A stretch of DNA of 32,724 nt from Plantago elongata (taxonomy: Eukaryota > Streptophyta > Magnoliopsida > Lamiales > Plantaginaceae): positions 1 through 32,724 of the forward strand of contig JAYMSP010001391.1 in the NCBI GenBank assembly GCA_036897095.1. Reading direction: 5' to 3'. The notes under the pieces are model-generated. The model made no database searches. It saw nothing but the letters and a program-made list of their open reading frames with translations, and had not been told where the DNA came from. Below, in pieces: positions 1 to 11,899 of the stretch; position 1 is the stretch's first letter; each line of letters starts with the position of its first letter. The position numbers and the translations under genes were made by a program.

Positions 1-79
1 CAAACCAAACTATATATAGGCGAATACGCAAACGCTGAACGATGATGTTAATAATGCATACAGTACTGTACATCGAGCA

Positions 80-525
80 TTCAGTATGGCCATAATTTTC
101 TTGTCACAGTACACAGAAAATTCAGTATGGCCACAATTTTCTTATCTAATAAATACAATGCATACAGTGCATGTGCACCAATTTTTTGGGGAAGAGCAAA
201 TTTGTCTTCTTCTTTCCTTATCTTGTCTGTGGGTTTCTTTCTTATCTTGTCTGATGGAGAAACCCACCGTTTATTTCTTATCTTCTCCATCACCATCATT
301 TATTTCTTATCAGATCTTATCAGCGTTTATTTCTTATCTTGTCTGTATTCCTGCCGATTGTGTTTTGCTTCTTCACTCACCATCGCTGTTCCGCTTCCAC
401 TCCAGCCGGTCGTCTTTGCCATCCTTCCGCTTCCATTCCGCCACCGCCATATCCACCACCACCATATCTACCACTCTCACCACCATACCCACCGCCTCCC
501 CTTCCATACCCACCGCCTCCCCTTC
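80..525. repeat. Short direct repeats and pyrimidine-rich low-complexity DNA
   Basis: Seen directly: a block starting TTCAGTATGGCCAYAATTTT occurs at about 80 and again 41 bp later. TTCTTATCTTGTCTG-like phrases recur between about 213 and 345. A 21-bp unit (start CCATACCCACCGCC) is tandemly duplicated at 483-524. Open frames of up to 161 codons overlap here in several phases, but they follow the C/T-rich repeats and resemble no family I know, so I do not call a gene. Positions 526-1080 show nothing recognisable beyond a possible transposon-like end near 745-765 (GGATGCCACACAGCCCTA). Confidence 0.55.
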
Positions 526-1079
526 CATTTCTTCTGCAGTCATTCTTGATTTGATTTCTTCTGTAAAATAATTGTTGATTTGTTATCTTAATCTATAGAA
601 TAGCAAGCCGTCTGTATGATTTGATTGGATGAATAGTAGCCTATTCAGACAAAATGAATCAACAGTACCAACATTCAAATTTCTCCCATTTCAATTCCAT
701 GCCAAATACAATTTCAGCTAAATCCATCCAAATTTCCATTGTAATTGGATGCCACACAGCCCTAAGCATTAATGTGTTTAGACTTAATTAATGAGTTATA
801 CTTAGGACTGATTGTAATAGAATTTGAGTCGTCTTTTTCAATTGAAAGTGGATTTTCTGTATATAAAATGTTTGATTTGAGTGGAAAGATGGCTGCTCCA
901 GCGGTATAACAAATAGGGATTAGATATTTATTACGATCCAATCATTCTCATAGCTTACGCCTTGGAGAAAAGTGAAAATTAAGTTGGGCAAGTAGCCAGG
1001 TCGTGAGACTATGTTGCGCAAAATGAATATTTGGTGGTTGCTGACCTTCTAGGATGATAATAATGATCAGATTGTAGGT

Positions 1080-2084
1080 ATTTTTAACGAGCTATTTTTT
1101 TTTCGAGGTAGGAGGTTTCCTTAACACTTTTACTTCTATATTTATTGTTATTATATATCATGTACGACAATAGTGTTTTTCGACACGAGCTCGATTGGAC
1201 TAATGACTTCTTAATTATTTGCATATTCATGTAAGGAGAACTCTTGACACTTTTGCTTATATTTTTCGTATATAAAACCTATATATTTATAGGTTTCGAT
1301 TTCCAAAGTACTTGAGGCTATTATATCAAGTAATGAAACTTGATATAATAGTATTTTCAAAGAAGTATCAATTATATACACCCAATAAATATTTTAATAA
1401 AACATGGATTATGTGTACGTACGTTTATGCTTATCGATGTACCTATGAAGTGTGTGATTCTTTCGAGGGGAATCTCGTGCTTTGGAGTACTCCCAGTGCT
1501 ATATATGTGGCCCGTATATGTTACGGGGTAATTGTCACCTCTATGTATTATGGGATATGTTATGTGAAAGGCGAGTTGTGTGCCACCACGGTTTGTGTGG
1601 CCGTAGTGTATATTTGATTCGAGCTAAATGTGATTTGTGTATTATGACATGTGTTCCATGCAAATGATTTTCGACTACGTTTGAAATATAAAAATGTATG
1701 CATACTTTTCTATATGTACTTGATCCGGGTAAAAGTGCTAGGAGCTCACCCTTACACCCCCTTTCAGATATTTAGTAAGTAATTCAGATGGAGATTTTGG
1801 AGTTGAGATGGTAGATGAATGTTGACTTTTGGGAAGACTTTTATTAGATGTTGCGTACTCTAAAGAACTATGTTGTATAGGAAATGTGTACTGCTGAGAT
1901 TATCATTATGTATTGAGGATTGTAATTGTTGTAATTATTGTAAAGGATTTTTAGATGCTCTGTTTATACCACTATGAGGTTTTATTATATATTTGAGGAT
2001 TAAAGTTATGCTTCATTTTGACGTAAGTTCATCTCACGATAGATGGCCAGTCGCACCAAAGTATTTTGATTTTGGGGCGTGACA
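1080..2084 (+). mobile_element. LTR remnant (probable solo LTR, Ty3/gypsy-like)
   Basis: The right edge ends TTTTGGGGCGTGACA at 2084, the usual 3' end of many plant gypsy LTRs (canonical ...CA terminus). Inside, a phrase like GAGGTAGGAGGTTTCCTTAACACTTTTAC near 1105 is echoed near 1235 (AAGGAGAACTCTTGACACTTTTGC), and a TATA-like TATATAAAACC lies near 1270. No matching TG...start was found on the left, so the 5' edge is approximate and probably truncated. Frames at 1312-1667 read through this LTR and are not thought to be genes. Assignment to gypsy rests on the terminus style only. Confidence 0.45.
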
Positions 2085-3046
2085 GAATTTTTACCGATCA
2101 TTCAAATGATAAAATGGAAGCTATAATCAAATATAAAAATACGAAATAAATTTCTAACACCTCAATCGACGGGTAGCATGTTGAATTTACATGATACTGT
2201 GTTGGGATGTTGCTTTTTTTGTTAGTGATTTGTGTCACAAATTACCGAGATTTCCGTCCATTTAGAATGATCTTCAAAAAGTATCCTGGCACGAATTAGA
2301 ATATCAATACTTAAAATAATAGAGAGAATATCACTTACATGAAAGAAGACTTCAAGCAAGATAGACAAGCCTTCCTACGGTAATACATAATTTCACTAAA
2401 TTCACTTCATTAACAATCAACTTATTAGGGTTAATCACTAATAATTTTATATATGCTTGACATGATGGATAAATTAGTTATTCAAGATTTCGAAAATATA
2501 TGATGAAATAATTAAATGATACTACTTACTTCAACCAGTTGTCTTCTTATTCTATACATATGACTCGTTTTATTGAACTAATTTGTAAGATAATTTACAT
2601 ACTTGTATATATTAAGGTAGTTGTCCAATTATACACTCAGTCAGCCAGTCAGTCTAACAATTAGTTTTAGAAGCGATAGTTACACACTACAAGTCAAGTG
2701 AACTTTTATTGAACTCTGAAGTTCCCTTTATTCGTGACATAGAACGTTGCATATAAATTCCGCAGCTGGTGGACAATGAAATCTTTGTAATGATTCGAGA
2801 GTTCCGGATCAACAACCATCAAAATTTATGGACGGTTTAAATTAGAATTTAGAACTGCAATTAGTTGTCTCAAATGGAATAGAGTTTTTTTTTTTTAAAC
2901 TCCATTAAGCTTTACTTGATGACTTAAAAAAGAAAAAGAAAAGATACAAGCTATACTAATTACATATAAATGCACAAAACAAAACATAGGAAGAAAATAT
3001 AGCAATTATATACAGCTACATTTACAAAAAATGGTCATTTACCCGT
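2085..3046. other. Intergenic, no gene seen
   Basis: AT-rich DNA between the LTR end and the stop codon of the minus-strand PAP14 gene. The part nearest 3046 should contain the 3'UTR and poly(A) site of that gene, but I cannot place the cleavage site. A T-run near 2886-2896 is the only low-complexity tract. Confidence 0.5.
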
Positions 3047-6000
3047 TTAGTTAACAGGTGACCTGGTAAGCACCAACGCAGAACCATTTACACTTCGGAG
3101 GATGAGCAACCTAGGATCTACATAAGTTCCACACACAATGTTGGATAGGTCAAACACTTCTGGGGGAATTTGCATTTGTACTTCGCGAATCACATTCTGT
3201 GCCATTTTGACATCCCTACTCAACGGCTCATTCAAACTCATTTTCATCTCAATATCACCAGGAACGAGTTTTGCAACAGGTAGACTTGACGGGAGTTTCT
3301 TAATTGGCATTATCTTTCTCCACTTCTTGCTAGAGAGTTTTTCCATAACAGAATCTTGAATGTCAGGTGAGTGTGAATGAGGAGAACGGTTGATACTTTC
3401 CTCCTTTATGTATAACCGTCTCCCAGCTCTCAACTTTGACACAGAAAGAACTTGTAAATTTCCACTAGTTCCAGCTTTATCATGGGCCCAATCACGACCA
3501 AGCATGACAGTGAAGCCAATATCAGATGTCATAGAAAAAGTTGTGTGGGGCTTCAAAATCTTAGCTATCGTCAAATGCACATCCCCGATAAGGACTCGAG
3601 CTGGAGGCTGTCGTAGGGTCAGGCCTATGTGCCTCCCTGTGCTGTACAGAAGACGCCATTTGCCAGGGAGCAATTCTAGCCAGTTCTGTAAGAACAGCCG
3701 CGAAGTTCATAATACAAAATGAAGGAAAATTTGAATTCATGCATACTTTTCAGGAAAAATTATTACCTTTGGTCTTGAATTAGGATTTAACATCTCCATT
3801 AGTTCAATAAAATGTGCAATTCTGCGCCGCTGAAATAATAAAGCAAAGAAAACACTTCATTTAGTTACTTCTAGTGAAAAAACACCAAGACACAGCCTAA
3901 ACAACTAGAAACAGGGAGAACAACAGAAGTGTTTCACAAAAATATAGTAATACCCTTGTTCTCTTATTCCATCGCAACACAGCACTCTACTTTCTTAGCA
4001 AGTATGCAAAGCACATGTAACAAAGCATCATGTAGAGCGAATTTGATATGTAAAGCACATGTAACAAAGCATCAATTTATTCATAACTAATTTAGGCACA
4101 ATAACACATCCCTTTGTTTATTTTAGTTAGTAAAACGACGTCTAGAAACAGGCAAGACAATGTAGACATTGTCAAAATGTCTTAAAAAAGTTTTTGAAAC
4201 ACTTCCATAGGTTATAGTGCACTAATTAGGAATTAGGAATCAAAGGAGAAATTTTTTACATCTGACTTAAAGTTCTAATACATGATAGAGGAGTATTATT
4301 TCTTAAAGAACTCGGTATTTAAATTGATTAAGACACGAATCTGAAAACATAATGAGGAGCCAGAGATCAAATAAAACCTGCTGTCTGCCATAGATATATT
4401 CCTCTGTGATTCGAACAGCAGTTGAACCCAGACTCCATCTGATCATATCCATTGTTGGATCTATGCGCCACAATGGACCACAAAGGAAAGGATGCCTCAG
4501 GGCCTCTAAGCAACTGTACATCACAAGAGGTTAAATATTAAAGTGAAATACTTTTTCTAGATATCTCTCATTCTGCAGATATAAGTTTAAATTTTTTTCC
4601 ATATTTATTCAAAACTATAAGCAAATTTTCAGATACCAACTTCAGTATACCTTATTCTTTCTGAAGGTTTTGTAGCCAGAAGCAATGAGAGCAAGTTCCA
4701 GCCAGCACCCCAATTTCTATCAAATATCTGCAAGAAATTGTATGTGAGCAAATACATATAATGGTATGATGCCATAGAATACAAGGTGCCGACAGGCAAC
4801 TATAAACATTAAACAGATGATAGCATATACATACCTGGAAGCCTACAGTTCCAGATGATGAATTTCTATTCACAATATGCATTAGAAATTCACGCAAGCA
4901 GGATGGATCGTTTCCCTGAAAGTAAAAATTTATAAAATGTCACTGTCTAGACAAAAACACATATCTTTTCCAGAATATCATATGAAGAAACAAAGAATTA
5001 CCTTTGAGAGAAATGCTTTGAACTTTGAGAATACCATTGGATCCATAAGGTCCCTCAAAACTAACTTAGCCATGATGAATCCAACACATCTGAACAGAAG
5101 TAATTGAAATAAATAGAGGCCTTATGAGAAGCCACATCATCCAATGAATGAGGAACTTGTGTTGCTGTCCGCATGAAATACCTCATGTCAAACGCAATCA
5201 TCATTTTCCGTCTATCAAGAGAGCTATCCACGTTGCTATCTTCTATACTGCAATCTTGAAAATCGGCAGCATTTCCCAATATACCCACCTAAAATTAGAA
5301 TGCAAAATACTTAGAAAAGGGAAGGGAACAGCTCAATGTTGCAACAAAGGAACTTGGTGCACAAACCAGAAACAAGATTAGCTAGGTAATATGTCTCATA
5401 AATTCGACACATGAGATGAAGACTTAAGTACATAGATAGTTTCTATAAAAGAAATCTCTATAAAGCCTGCTAACCTTAATGTGTCTATCCACAGGACTAA
5501 TATGTAAATTCTCAAGTCTCAACTCTGTATGGGCAAGTCCATGGCTGTGTAAGTAATTAACCTGCAAGCAAACGAGGATACAGAACATATTATCACCAGG
5601 GCAGGATATATACCTATTTTGACTTCAGATTATATGAGAGAAAAAACATACTCCAATCAACAGATCTCGCATTAAAGTTCGTATAAGGCGCAATTGCCGT
5701 GTAACTGCTGGTCCACCTACTGTATCATCTCCGACCCTCCTGACAGATTCTTCATCCAAAGCAAGAGTAGCTTCTAATGTCGGAAGCCAATCAGATTGTT
5801 GAAGCCAATGTCTCAAAGAAAAACTTCCGTGATTCTGCATATATTAAATAATTAGCCACAAGTTTCTTTGATCCTCATAGATAATCATCTGTTACGAACA
5901 TGAATAACGTCAAGTTTCCATTATAAGAACAGAAACGGCCGTGAACATAAACAAGCAAAATCTCAAAATAATTCCAGCCATTCTGCCAAGGACGTTTCAT

Positions 6001-6926
6001 TTCCTTCCATTTAACATAACCAGAATGTCATTCCAATTTAATGAGTCCACGGCCTAAAGATAAATAGTATTCAGAAAAGAACCTTACCCCATGAACTAGA
6101 GTAAATGAACCAGCATCCTCAGTAGTGGATGGGCAAACATAGCCATGGACTTGCATCGAGTAAGAATGGTACATTAGCTTACGGCGGACCAGTCTTTTCA
6201 ACACCTACAAATAAGTTACAGTTAGAAGATAACACAAAAGACTGTTAATCTAAAGACTCAAAATAAACAATATCCGTTTCGCATACCTCTATGGCTCGTT
6301 TTCCCCTACGCTTAGCATGAGCACTAACCAGTCGCCGAAGCACAACTCTAGTGTTATATAGTGGACTGCATCATCTAAAAAAGAATTATTACAAAATTAA
6401 AAAAACCGATACTATAATTTAAAGACTAACTCAAGTTAGCTATATAAAGTCAAAAACAGACCTGCTAGTGTCCTTGACAGTCGCCTCGAATACTACCTCG
6501 TCACCCTGAATCAAAATCGACAAAAAAGCATAAATTTTTATTATCCCACCACATAAAAAAGGCCAAAAGCTACTTTCTTTTGAGGAAACGGGCACGTACT
6601 CTATGACCAAGGCCAATGCTAACACAATCATGTACGTTAAAGTCCGACATCTTAAACTTGATCACATGACTCAAATCACCATGGTCGTTACCATTCACCA
6701 AACTACTCGCATTAGCATCCTCATCCGATTCCAATTCCGTCGTTAACGGTTTCCTCGAAGCAAAGCATTTAACAGTAGAAGATGATTGATCATATTTTCT
6801 GAAAAGGGGGAACTTTTTTGTATCGGAGTAGGTGTAAGTAGTAGAATGAGAAGATGATCTGAGATATCTTGGTGTATCGAGAAAATCAAATGAGGAACTG
6901 GAGCAAACACCCATAGATAACGCCAT
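3047..6926 (-). CDS. PAP14: Plastid-lipid-associated protein 14 / fibrillin 11 (pseudokinase + PAP_fibrillin), 13 exons
   Basis: Spliced by eye into a complete 675-residue protein with GT-AG introns and phases kept. Exons (minus, 5' to 3'): 6926-6600, 6505-6462, 6365-6287, 6204-6088, 5834-5652, 5561-5475, 5288-5182, 5089-5002, 4915-4835, 4727-4651, 4513-4378, 3829-3767, 3685-3047. Residues 1 to about 60 are Ser-rich and resemble a chloroplast transit peptide. About 95-400 is a protein-kinase-like fold, and about 464-670 is a PAP_fibrillin (plastid lipid-binding) domain beginning NWLELLPGKWRLLYSTG. The order matches Arabidopsis AT5G53450 (PAP14/FBN11, also ORG1), as I recall it. The kinase motifs are degenerate: VVLRRL (131-136) has no VAIK lysine, HTELRLEN (261-268) replaces HRDLKxxN, and VGILGNAADF (280-289) has no DFG. 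Catalytic activity is therefore unlikely (inference). Family role: plastoglobule or thylakoid-associated lipid binding. The ATG at 6926 is chosen because it precedes a transit-like leader and aligns with the family start. No frameshift or internal stop was seen. Confidence 0.93.
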
Positions 6927-6968
6927 AACTATTTTAACGAATAACAGGATTGATCCAATTCACATCAA

Positions 6969-7169
6969 CTGCATAATTGAAGAACAAGTGAAAATTACAA
7001 CTAAGAGTTAAAAATTGCAATCAAGAATCAGCAAATGGATGTAGTAACATATATAGTAGACCATGATTTACATAACATAGATTGAAATTGAATGAAAAAT
7101 GAAAAGAATTGGAACATACTAAGATACAATTAAGTAACCATGAAAGGAAGATGAATTGAGGCAACTTAC
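6969..7169 (-). other. Inferred intron in the 5'UTR of the PAP14 gene
   Basis: On the minus strand, a strong donor (TATGTAAGTTGCC, GT at 7169-7168) and an acceptor (AATTATGCAG, AG at 6970-6969) lie between the TATA box and the start codon. Removing this roughly 201-bp piece gives a 5'UTR of about 50 nt (first part) plus 42 nt (6968-6927). This is inferred from splice-site consensus only; an unspliced leader is possible. Confidence 0.5.
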
Positions 7170-7246
7170 ATAGTGAGAAAATTGGGGCTGAGAATGGAGA
7201 AACTGGAAATGAATATTAGTAAAGAAAGAATATTAGTAAGTGTAAG

Positions 7247-7254
7247 TATATATA
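7247..7254 (-). promoter_or_regulatory. TATA box of the PAP14 gene
   Basis: The minus strand reads ACTATATATACTTAC here. It lies about 320 bp upstream of the start codon, but only about 80 bp before the inferred 5'UTR donor. Transcription would start near 7215-7225 (inference from usual spacing). Confidence 0.5.
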
Positions 7255-7259
7255 GTGTG

Positions 7260-8790
7260 AGATGAAAATGAGAAAACAGGGAGAACGATGGATGCTTGTG
7301 ATCGTTGCGTGCAAGGAAGAGGTTTTTGTGTTACGACATGAGTCCGTCGTACGTATGTGTGCCTGCGTCTCACCCCTGCCTTGCTTTCCTATTCCGACAA
7401 AACAAATATCTTCCTCACACTTATTAGATGCTCTATTCGTCCCCATTTTAAGTTTATATGATTTCGAATATAATTTTTCAATAAATTTTATAATTTCTCC
7501 TTTACTATACCTAGATGTATTCGAACTATATTATCTACGGAATATGAGTCAATAATGTGGAGAAAAAGAAGTCGATCTTGGAATAGCAATTTGAGTCAGA
7601 GCTATATTAGGACCATGATTTCAAATCTATACAATCTTAAGAAACTGAAATCGAATTGTTTGAAATACTTTAATTAGTTATAGAGATTGGATTCTCTAGG
7701 GACTTGGATTGTGAATACAAATTTTGTTTTATTTACAATATTGTCATTGAAGTTTTTGAAACTGTTAGCTAAATCCAGAAGTTTCCAACTTTTGTTTTCC
7801 AGCCCCAAAAAGTGTTGAACCTTTGCTATTGGGCCTGTGAATTAGTTACAACTTGCAGAATAATAGTATCTATTTTGAATTTAAACATTATCTTATTTTT
7901 AGAAGAGTTTAGTTACTCCCTACTTCCTATGATAAGTTCCCGTTTATTTTATTGGTCTTCAAATTAAGGGAAATGATTGAATTTAATATATAAACTAGTA
8001 CTAACACGTGGCGATGTTACGATATAATAACTTTTAATAATAAATATAAAAATAATAAATAACAAATTAACCGAGAAGATAAAATGGTCAAACTTATGCA
8101 AACAACATTAGTCGTGATGTCAGTGGGTAGTCCTTCTTTTTCTAATACTATTTCATTGAGTCTTTATTTTTTATGTTAACTACAAAAAAAAAGAAGGTAA
8201 AAAGACAATTCCTTATGATGAATATGCTTTGAAAGGGGTATGATTCAATCATAACCTGTTCAGGGTCGACGGGTCCTAACGTACTTGACCTATTAATTAA
8301 TAACAAATGTTTAAAAAAGTAGTATCATTCAAAGCAAATTAAAAGAAAATACAAAAGTATACAATACAATCAATATGCTTGTTCCCCAACCCCCGAGTGG
8401 TATGTGGTCACCCACAACACGCACAATTTTTTTTATTATTCTACATATATAATTTCACATGTTACAGTTGTTTTTTCACCTACCTCTCTATCCGGGTTGG
8501 GTCACTAAGAATCAATCAACGGAATATAACTTGGAATATATTTAATAACACAGAATCCCAAAACAATATTGAAACAATGTTAAACATTTCCTCGTAAAAA
8601 ATATTCTTTGTTTCCAAATAAGACTTATCGATCGCGGTATTCTACCAATTTAATTCCCGATTTCAAATGATCTTATTATTGTCGTTGGTTTACAAATTGA
8701 GTCCATTAGTTTGAACTATCTCTTCATTAAAAACATACTGCATCTTTCATATATATAGTTCCTAATTTGTAGTTATCACAATTTTAGAGT
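7260..8790. other. Intergenic; possible Stowaway-like MITE fragment
   Basis: No gene recognised. At 7914-7945 the sequence TACTCCCTACTTCCTATGA resembles the left end of Stowaway/mariner-type MITEs (TA target, then CTCCCTCCGTCCC-type terminus). No complementary right end was found within about 300 bp, so this is at best a fragment. A similar phrase (CTGCCGTCCCAGATTAAACT) occurs near 21935. The ORFs at 7262-7555 and 8379-8597 are AT-rich chance frames. Confidence 0.3.
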
Positions 8791-8799
8791 TTGTTTACC

Positions 8800-11280
8800 C
8801 TTCAACTGAGTTTTGATATAGAATTTCATAAAATTTTCAAGTCTGGCCAATCTCATTCATAAAATATGTTACCGTTCAAATTAAGTTACTAAGTTAAAAT
8901 TATCTCATTTTAATAGTATATTCTAAATAGCATGGTTTACCTTACATTAAAGTTTCCAAGTTAAAATTATATCATTTATAGAGTTGTTTTGCAGTATAAT
9001 TGGAGTTCTTTATTAAGAATTATACATTCTTAATTAAAATTGAGTTTAGCCATTAAATTCAATTTCTATGTTGAAATAATCTCATTGTTAATAGTTTATT
9101 CTTCATGCATATTGAATTACTAAGTTGGAATTATGTTGTTCCTTCTATATTTATTTGCATTTTTCCTTGAAGTTGAAGTTTTCAAGTTGGAATTATCCAA
9201 TTGTTAAAAAGAATTTATAATTCAAACTAAGTTCTAAAGTTTGAATAACCTCATTCTTATAGTTAGTTGGGCTTTTCTACTGTCATGCAGATTTTCATCC
9301 TGTCTAACAACATGAGCAAATCAAAAAATTAACATATTTATTCCGCCAAATTTTAAAATACTAAAATAAAAAATAAGTAATTCTAAAAAAATATTATTTT
9401 ATTTTTAAAAATACTTTAGAATGTAAATTTGAATTTATTTTAATAATATTTATGTTTTTCTAATTTAAATATATTCATAAGGCGAAAGGGCGATCGCCTT
9501 ACCACCTTGGGGACGCCCCATCGCCCTTTCGGTATGAAAATTTAAATTAGAAAACTACAAATATTAATTAAAAAAACTCTAACTTACCTTCTAAAATATT
9601 TTTAAAAATAAAATAATATTTTTTTTAGATTTATTAATTTTTTATTTTAGTATATTGAAATGAAGCGGAATATATATGTCATTTTTATAATTTGTTGCAA
9701 GTTGTCAGGCAGAGCCTGATCGTAGAAATGTCCTAGTTAGTTGGCATTCAAATTAAGTTTTCATGTATATTTATTTCAATATTATAGTTCATTTACCATT
9801 CGAATTGAGTTTTCAAATTCATCTCATATAATTGATTTCCCAGATTGTAATTACTAAGATCGAATTGAATTTTCAAGTTTGAGCTATACTATGCTTAAAA
9901 CTCATTTATCCTTCGAATTGAGTAATTAAATTCAAATTGTTCCTACATAGAGTTTTCAACCATAGCTACTATTTACAAAACATGTATTTCTTTAACCATA
10001 AACAAATTGAAAAAAAGTAAGATGGCCTGCGTTGGATCTATCCCATCCTTTTATTGTTGGTGGAGGTCCGACCCATAAGACCAATGTGGTTACTCAAAGA
10101 TTGTTCTCCGGGTGATGTGGCCCCACTTTAATTTCCTAGCACACTTGTCTTTCCAAATGCACTTTGGCATTACGTACTCGTACACGCTCGAATAACATCC
10201 TTGCCACACATGAGTGACAGTGACGTTGGGGAAGCACCAAAATTTATATTGAGCAAGCACGCTTAACTTTGAAATTATTATACATGAATTTTCGGAAAAA
10301 GGTACACCGTGTAAGTATGGTTCTTAAAGTTCTAGGTTTTAATAATTCCATTCTTTGAGTGTGTTTGGCATTCTAATTGAATTTTTAAAATGAGAGCGAT
10401 CTCAACAATGTAATTGGGTTCAATTCACATTGAGTTCTAATGTTTAAAAACTATTTCATTCTTAGAGTTGATTTTATCCTTTAAATTGAGTTCCTAAGTT
10501 GAAATCATTATTTATTAGAGTTTATTTTTAATATATTGTAGTTTATTCTTCAAATAGAGTTCTCGAATTGAAATTACTCATTCTTAGGGTTGATTTGACA
10601 TTCGAATTCATAATTATCCACTGGAGTTGAATTTACCCTTCGACTTATTGAGTTCTCAAGTTTGATTTATTAGATTCATTTAAACATCGATTTGAGTTTG
10701 TAAGTTGAAATTATCTCTTACTTATAGTTTTCCCTTACATAGTGTAATTCACCCTTTAAATATAATTCCCCTATTTGAATTATATCATTTATAAAATTAG
10801 TTTGACCTCCAAAATGAGTTATTGGTTAAAATTATCTCACTCAGAGTTAATTTCAAAATAGTATTGATTTTCAATTAAAAACGACTATCTCATTATTTTG
10901 AGTTGAGTCTACCCTTAGAATTGAGCTCCCATCTTGAAATCATAACATTTTTAGATTTCACTCACGTGCAAAAACACTCTCATTATGTAGTCATTGCCCG
11001 GATCAGGTGAAAATTTACCAGGATTTGGCGTCTTGAACAGTTCATAAGTTGATATTATCCCTTCTCATATTGTTCCATTTAGTATGGATTACTCTTCAGA
11101 TATATCTCTCGTTTATTGATGCATTATTTGGTTGAGTTATTAAATGGACAATATCACATTTGTAGAGTATTTTCTCACACTATAAACTTTACCCTTTTAT
11201 TGCGTCTCAAATTGTAATTATTTCATTATTATAGTCGGCTCACCTTTCAAACTAAATTTTCAATTATATATTTATTAAGT
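8800..11280 (+). repeat. Degenerate tandem array, unit about 45-70 bp
   Basis: A phrase of the form TTCAAATTGAGTTCTCAAG / TTGAAATTATCTCATTC / TTAGAGTTGATTTACC recurs with many substitutions. Clear copies begin near 8875, 8950, 9055, 9120, 9170, 9780, 9850, 10435, 10488, 10557, 10650, 10693, 10805 and 11160. Spacing of the better copies is about 45-70 bp. The array is interrupted by the foldback at 9298-9712 and by a unique block of roughly 9960-10320. All units run in the same orientation and no frame stays open, so this is not protein-coding. It looks like an old, decayed minisatellite. Confidence 0.6.
9298..9712. mobile_element. Foldback / MITE-like inverted-repeat element
   Basis: The left arm (about 9299-9480) and right arm (about 9532-9712) are inverted copies along almost their full length. 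The outer ends CTGTCTAACAACATGAGCAAAT and, read on the other strand from 9712, CTGCCTGACAACTTGCAACAAAT correspond. Both arms share TATTCCGC, ACTAAAATAAAAAAT, AAATATTATTTTATTTTTAAAA and TTTTCTAATTTAAAT in the same order. The 50-bp centre is GC-rich in otherwise very AT-rich DNA, and is itself an inverted repeat: CGAAAGGGCGAT at 9483-9494 against ATCGCCCTTTCG at 9520-9531. It contains the palindrome GGCGATCGCC (9489-9498). No coding capacity is seen. A target-site duplication could not be fixed, so the superfamily is unassigned. It lies inside the degenerate array. Confidence 0.7.
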
Positions 11281-11463
11281 TAAGATTGAACAATAATTTT
11301 TGTATTGTAAAATCAAAATCTTCATGCAGCAAGTTGATTCAATTAGTGTGGAACATTGAACCTTTAATAGACACTTGAACAAAAACATGTATATAATCTA
11401 TAATACGAATTGAAAGGATTTAAAAGTTGAACTATTCCATAAAACTGCAAAGCCATTTACTGC

Positions 11464-11483
11464 AAAAAAAAAAAAAAAAAAAA
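11464..11483 (+). repeat. A20 homopolymer
   Basis: Twenty consecutive A residues. It could be the tail of an inserted retroposon, but the upstream sequence shows no SINE A/B boxes or LINE coding that I can recognise. 11484-11900 holds nothing identifiable. Confidence 0.8.
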
Positions 11484-11899
11484 GTAAAATTGCTTGAGAA
11501 AAAGCTAATGAAACGGAATTTAATTTTCATACAAATATTTATTTTCATTAGATTTGTTTTAGTAAAATAAATTTTATTCAAGCAACCAAGCTAAAAACCA
11601 ATTAATTCGCAGTCCCTCATAAAGTGATAAATCATGTAAGTGCTCACCCTCACAACTACGAATAACATTCCTAGATAAGTTATGAGCTACTGTATAGCTA
11701 CTGTAGATTTCAAGATTACTTACTAAATTGAAATTTGAACGCCACAATGTCAACTTAGACTCTATTCTTTTCAATTTAAAATCACTTTACTTTAATTTAA
11801 TTTAATTCAGTTTTATAAAATTCAATTAATTTCAGTTGAATAGAATAATACATTATTCCACAAAATCCAATTTATAAATGCTCCACCTGATAATAAGCA

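Noticed and set aside
86..571. 161-codon open frame on the plus strand
   Set aside because: Follows C/T-rich short repeats, overlaps other long frames in both other phases, and has no recognisable domain.
11464..11483. A20 tract as a SINE tail
   Set aside because: No pol III A/B box or tRNA-like head was visible upstream.
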